A DNA stretch of 8,646 nt. It comes from an uncultured Flavobacteriaceae bacterium. GTDB taxonomy: Bacteria > Bacteroidota > Bacteroidia > Flavobacteriales > Flavobacteriaceae. Shown here in pieces: positions 5,659 through 8,646 of this stretch. Below the pieces are notes generated by a model. That model was given only the letters and a program-made list of their open reading frames with translations. It had not been told where the DNA came from and did no database searches. The first letter of the stretch is position 1; each line of letters begins with the position of its first letter. A program made the position numbers and the translations under genes. The stretch lies in assembly GCA_938041595.1 (NCBI GenBank), contig CALITN010000076.1, positions 1 to 8,646 on the forward strand. Reading direction: 5' to 3'.

Positions 5659-8361
5659 ATTGTACACCCCCCTAAAGGTGATAAATCGGGGCTGAATAAA
5701 GGTTTGGGCATTAAATACGGAAAGGTTGTTGGCACTGTTTCGTACCTGCGCGTCAATATTCAAAATATTGGAGGCTTTGAGTTCAAATTCCCATTTGGCA
5801 TCTTTGTCTCTACGATACGAAATCCCCGCATCCCAGTTTTGAAATGACTGCATATCCGATCCTAAATCCTGTCGTGTATAGCTATAGTTAGAAACCAAAG
5901 TGATTTTTTTCAATAAGTAGGCATCAAATTCTATCGAGGGTGACTGTACGACAAATTTTGTCTTTCGGCTTCCTTGGTCATTAGTTACCACTGTGTAGCG
6001 GTAGCGTAAACTTACATTGGGTGCTACTTTAAAATTGGTTCGTATTCCTGGGGAAAGGGTTTGGGTATAGCTTTCGTTAAGTGATGGATTCCCCTGAATG
6101 AACTGATTGATTTTGCTGTAATTAAAGGCTGTATTGAGACTGGCTCTGATTTTGCCAAAGGTCCGCTGAATGCGACCAAAAGCACTAAGATTCTCATCCG
6201 CAAAGTTTGAATTGAAAAAAGAGCTTGTGCGTATAACGTTATCAAAGCTTGTTAAATTACGGATTTGATCAATATTACTCGTGTAAGCCACCCGAGCAAA
6301 TACATTGGTGTAATTGAATAAATTAAAACTGCTATAGAGCAAGCTGATTTTATGTGCCAAAGCGTTTTGTAAATCTGGCTCCCCATACTGGATACTATTA
6401 TAGTTACTTAACACCAACCCTTGCGCCAAACGCGTAACGTCCGTAAATTGATTTTCCATTCGATAATTCAGCGTTAGGGTCTCACTCTTTTTCAACTGGA
6501 TTCGCGTTTCAAAATCGGGTAAGAATTGAATAAAATGATCTTCAATCCGCTCGTTAAATTGACTGTTTTGGTTCCCATAGGAATGAATAGAAAAACCAGG
6601 GGAGAAAGTGAATTTTCCAGTTCTAAATCGGTAATGTGCCCCTAAATAGAGATCCCTAAAGTTATAGGTCACATCGTTACTGACCAGCCCTTGGTTAATT
6701 GAAGGGGTAGGTGTAAATGTGGAACCATCTGTCAAATATTGAACAATGGACGAATCAAATGATTGATGACTCAATATCGTTCCTAAGGTCATGTTAAGAT
6801 TGCTTTTGGGACTGATGATATAATAATAATCCAGCTTGGCGTCCAACTGGTTGGAAAAGATTTTTCTGTTTTGTCCCAATTGGTATTCTGACTGTAAGGT
6901 GTTGAGACCTAGTGCCGTGGCCGTCGAGTCAAATACATCGTCTCCACTCGGATCGTTTTCTAGGACTGCATTGTAAAATGGATCCTCATTTTTGATCAAA
7001 TGTTGCACCTCAAACGCAAAAATATGGTTCTCATTCAGCGTGAAATAATAATTCAAATTTTGGTTAATGGAAAAAGGACGCACCTCTTCCACTTGCCCTG
7101 TTTTACCAAGAATAGAGGAAAATACATTTTGCCGCTGCCGATCGTCCGCAGAACGTATCAAAACATCATAATCAATCTGGTTGTTATAGTTGGGCTTATA
7201 GGACGCACTAAGTTTCAATAGTCCTTGATTGGATCGCTCGTTGCTAGTCAATTCTGTAGACTCATCGAGCAATTGAAGCCCTGCATCGGTATAGCGGATA
7301 ATGCTATTTTCTTTGGAATCAATCAGACTTGAATTGAAAATTAAAAATCCCGTAAAATCAAGATTTGGATTCGGAGAATAATTAAAATTTGCCGTCCCCA
7401 GTTTGTTCTCAATTCTCAAAGCATCTCGTTGGTTGGTCAAGAAATTCAGACTATTATCTCCTAAATTAATACTCGTTCCACTTTGTTGACTGGGCGAACG
7501 CGAGCCTCCCGTAAAGCCGCGAATGTCCCTACGAGATAAGGCCACCTCCCCGATATTGTTGAAGTCCCCAATAAAATTAATACTGTATTTAGGACTGTAA
7601 TAAAACAGTTTGGGTTGCAGAAGATAAAGTCCTTCTTTAGGAGCATTTCCAGCTCCAGTGGTCACATTCCCAAACCAAAAACGCTCCTTCCCTTGCTTTA
7701 GCTTGATGTTAATCGCCACATTATCTTGATTATTTCGAACACCCCGTAACTGCCCCACATTACCATAATTTTTCAGCACTTGAATCTTATCAACGGTACT
7801 GGAGGGTATGTTTTTGGTTGCAATTTTGGTGTCTCCTTCAAAAAACTCTTTTCCATTGACCATTAATTTATTGACCACTTTCCCTTCAACTTCGATTTGG
7901 CCATTGTCATTGATTGCTACCCCGGGAAGTTTGTCAATGATGTCTTCCAGTTTTCGCTCAGAGCCATTTTTGAAAGAATCGGCATCATAGATCAGTGTGT
8001 CACCCCGAATCAAAACCGGCATTTTGACGACAACCTCATCCAATACAATATCTGCTCGAAGCTCATAATCGCGATCTAGATTCATCTCTTGGGTCGTTAG
8101 ACTGTCGTTGACCGTTTGCAAACCCAATGCACTGACCTGGATTTTATAGGAAGTATTTTTCTTTAATTTGAGAGTATATTTCCCATCGGGACCTGTGATA
8201 ATATAGGAATCCAAAGCATTGGAGACTTTGTTTATAGCCACAAGGCTTGCCGCTTCCAAGGGCTGTTGCAAACTGTCCCGAACGGTTCCTTGCAACCGAA
8301 GTTCCTGTGCTTGAATCCCTATGCAAGCAAATAGAATTAAGAAAAAAAGCCGTTTTTTCAT
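5653..8361 (-). CDS. Outer-membrane beta-barrel protein with carboxypeptidase-regulatory-like and plug-like domains
   Basis: 902 residues from the ATG at 8359-8361, which begins a signal peptide (MKKRLFFLILFACIGIQA|Q); a start 30 bases upstream would overlap the preceding gene and spoil that peptide. Residues about 22-105 are a carboxypeptidase-regulatory-like Ig domain (LQGTVRDSLQQPLEAASL, then GPDGKYTLKL). Residues about 106-222 resemble a TonB-receptor plug (RKLEDIIDKLPGVAI, VNGKEFFEGD, VDKIQVLKNYG). The rest is a long barrel with alternating aromatic strands and many Asn, Tyr and Ser turns, ending FITFRGVYNL. This is the Bacteroidota barrel family related to TonB-dependent receptors (OMP_b-brl_3 type). 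DEVVV at 108-112 could act as a TonB-box-like segment, but this is unsure. The gene follows a GLPGLI gene by 7 bases, so the two are probably cotranscribed and work together in transport or assembly at the outer membrane. The substrate is unknown. Confidence 0.93.
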   Translation of the reverse strand: MKKRLFFLILFACIGIQAQELRLQGTVRDSLQQPLEAASLVAINKVSNALDSYIITGPDGKYTLKLKKNTSYKIQVSALGLQTVNDSLTTQEMNLDRDYELRADIVLDEVVVKMPVLIRGDTLIYDADSFKNGSERKLEDIIDKLPGVAINDNGQIEVEGKVVNKLMVNGKEFFEGDTKIATKNIPSSTVDKIQVLKNYGNVGQLRGVRNNQDNVAINIKLKQGKERFWFGNVTTGAGNAPKEGLYLLQPKLFYYSPKYSINFIGDFNNIGEVALSRRDIRGFTGGSRSPSQQSGTSINLGDNSLNFLTNQRDALRIENKLGTANFNYSPNPNLDFTGFLIFNSSLIDSKENSIIRYTDAGLQLLDESTELTSNERSNQGLLKLSASYKPNYNNQIDYDVLIRSADDRQRQNVFSSILGKTGQVEEVRPFSINQNLNYYFTLNENHIFAFEVQHLIKNEDPFYNAVLENDPSGDDVFDSTATALGLNTLQSEYQLGQNRKIFSNQLDAKLDYYYIISPKSNLNMTLGTILSHQSFDSSIVQYLTDGSTFTPTPSINQGLVSNDVTYNFRDLYLGAHYRFRTGKFTFSPGFSIHSYGNQNSQFNERIEDHFIQFLPDFETRIQLKKSETLTLNYRMENQFTDVTRLAQGLVLSNYNSIQYGEPDLQNALAHKISLLYSSFNLFNYTNVFARVAYTSNIDQIRNLTSFDNVIRTSSFFNSNFADENLSAFGRIQRTFGKIRASLNTAFNYSKINQFIQGNPSLNESYTQTLSPGIRTNFKVAPNVSLRYRYTVVTNDQGSRKTKFVVQSPSIEFDAYLLKKITLVSNYSYTRQDLGSDMQSFQNWDAGISYRRDKDAKWEFELKASNILNIDAQVRNSANNLSVFNAQTFIQPRFITFRGVYNL

Positions 8362-8368
8362 CGGGAAA

Positions 8369-8646
8369 CTAACTACGGCGACGGCGTCCACGGTTATTTC
8401 GCATTTCTGTCATTTTCTCAATAATTGTTGATCTATACACAGCTTTGGTAATTTCTTTTCCTTTGTCTGGAGCCGCAATTACCGAACGGTCTTTAGGATT
8501 AACGATAATCTCAGAACATAGTATTGTGGTATTTCCAGCGCTAACTTCCAAAATGAGCCCCGGTAAGCCCCAAAATTCGGCCGGTCCGTGCTTTACTGGA
8601 ATTTGCAAAGTATACCAAGCTTCTATGGATGTTAGTTTTATTTCTT
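8369..8646 (-). CDS. GLPGLI family protein, C-terminal fragment
   Basis: The last 91 codons are visible; the N-terminus lies beyond the right edge. The reading frame is open to the edge and carries AWYTLQIPVKHGPAEFWGLPGLILEVS, whose core GLPGLILEV defines the Bacteroidota GLPGLI family (TIGR01200). Before it, IPVKHGPAEFWGLPG is the usual family context. The C-terminus is strongly basic (RNNRGRRRRS). Family members are usually exported proteins of about 250-300 residues with unknown function, and commonly sit beside carboxypeptidase-regulatory/barrel genes, as here: the next gene starts 7 bases after this stop. An in-frame TTG at 8606-8608 is not the start, because conserved family sequence continues upstream of it. 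Confidence 0.92.
   Translation of the reverse strand, partial: EIKLTSIEAWYTLQIPVKHGPAEFWGLPGLILEVSAGNTTILCSEIIVNPKDRSVIAAPDKGKEITKAVYRSTIIEKMTEMRNNRGRRRRS

Noticed and set aside
8362..8391. N-terminal extension of ten residues for the barrel protein
   Set aside because: It would overlap the end of the GLPGLI gene, and the ATG at 8359-8361 starts a normal signal peptide.

Overview
The window looks like chromosomal DNA of a marine-type Flavobacteriia (Bacteroidota). It is AT-rich and carries several lineage markers: a GLPGLI-family protein, an outer-membrane beta-barrel protein with an N-terminal carboxypeptidase-regulatory-like domain, signal peptides cleaved just before Gln (A|Q), start regions without Shine-Dalgarno sequences, and TAnnTTTG-like promoter boxes. 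The genus cannot be named from this sequence. No rRNA, tRNA, CRISPR array, insertion sequence or phage gene was seen.

Left part (1-4450). An acyltransferase-3 gene runs off the left edge on the minus strand. Then come three plus-strand genes for small secreted proteins of unknown function (364-1131, 2787-3479, 3616-4401). Each seems to be built from two copies of an alpha/beta domain. Each has its own intrinsic terminator and nearly the same promoter and leader block: a TTTGTAxATTG-like box, 7-8 bases, the 15-base box TAACCATAAAYCAAT, 4-6 bases, then ATG. A gene fusing a RimB-like retropepsin domain to a complete RimK glutamate ligase (1296-2672) lies between the first and second of these and lacks that block. 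The repeated unit of promoter, leader, two-domain secreted protein and terminator is the best candidate here for an undescribed system. The leader box also occurs, on the other strand, just before the only plausible start codon (TTG) of the acyltransferase.

Middle part (4450-5660). A 41-residue leucine-zipper-like microprotein gene (minus strand) is divergent from hchA, a DJ-1/PfpI-family Hsp31 gene (plus strand). Their shared 188-base intergenic region contains an 8+8 base inverted repeat that could be an operator.

Right part (5653-8646, minus strand). A GLPGLI-family gene entering from the right edge is followed 7 bases later by the gene for a 902-residue outer-membrane beta-barrel protein. 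They look like one operon that pairs a secreted or periplasmic protein with an outer-membrane partner. The barrel gene ends tail-to-tail with hchA in a 6-base overlap, so each stop codon lies inside the other gene.
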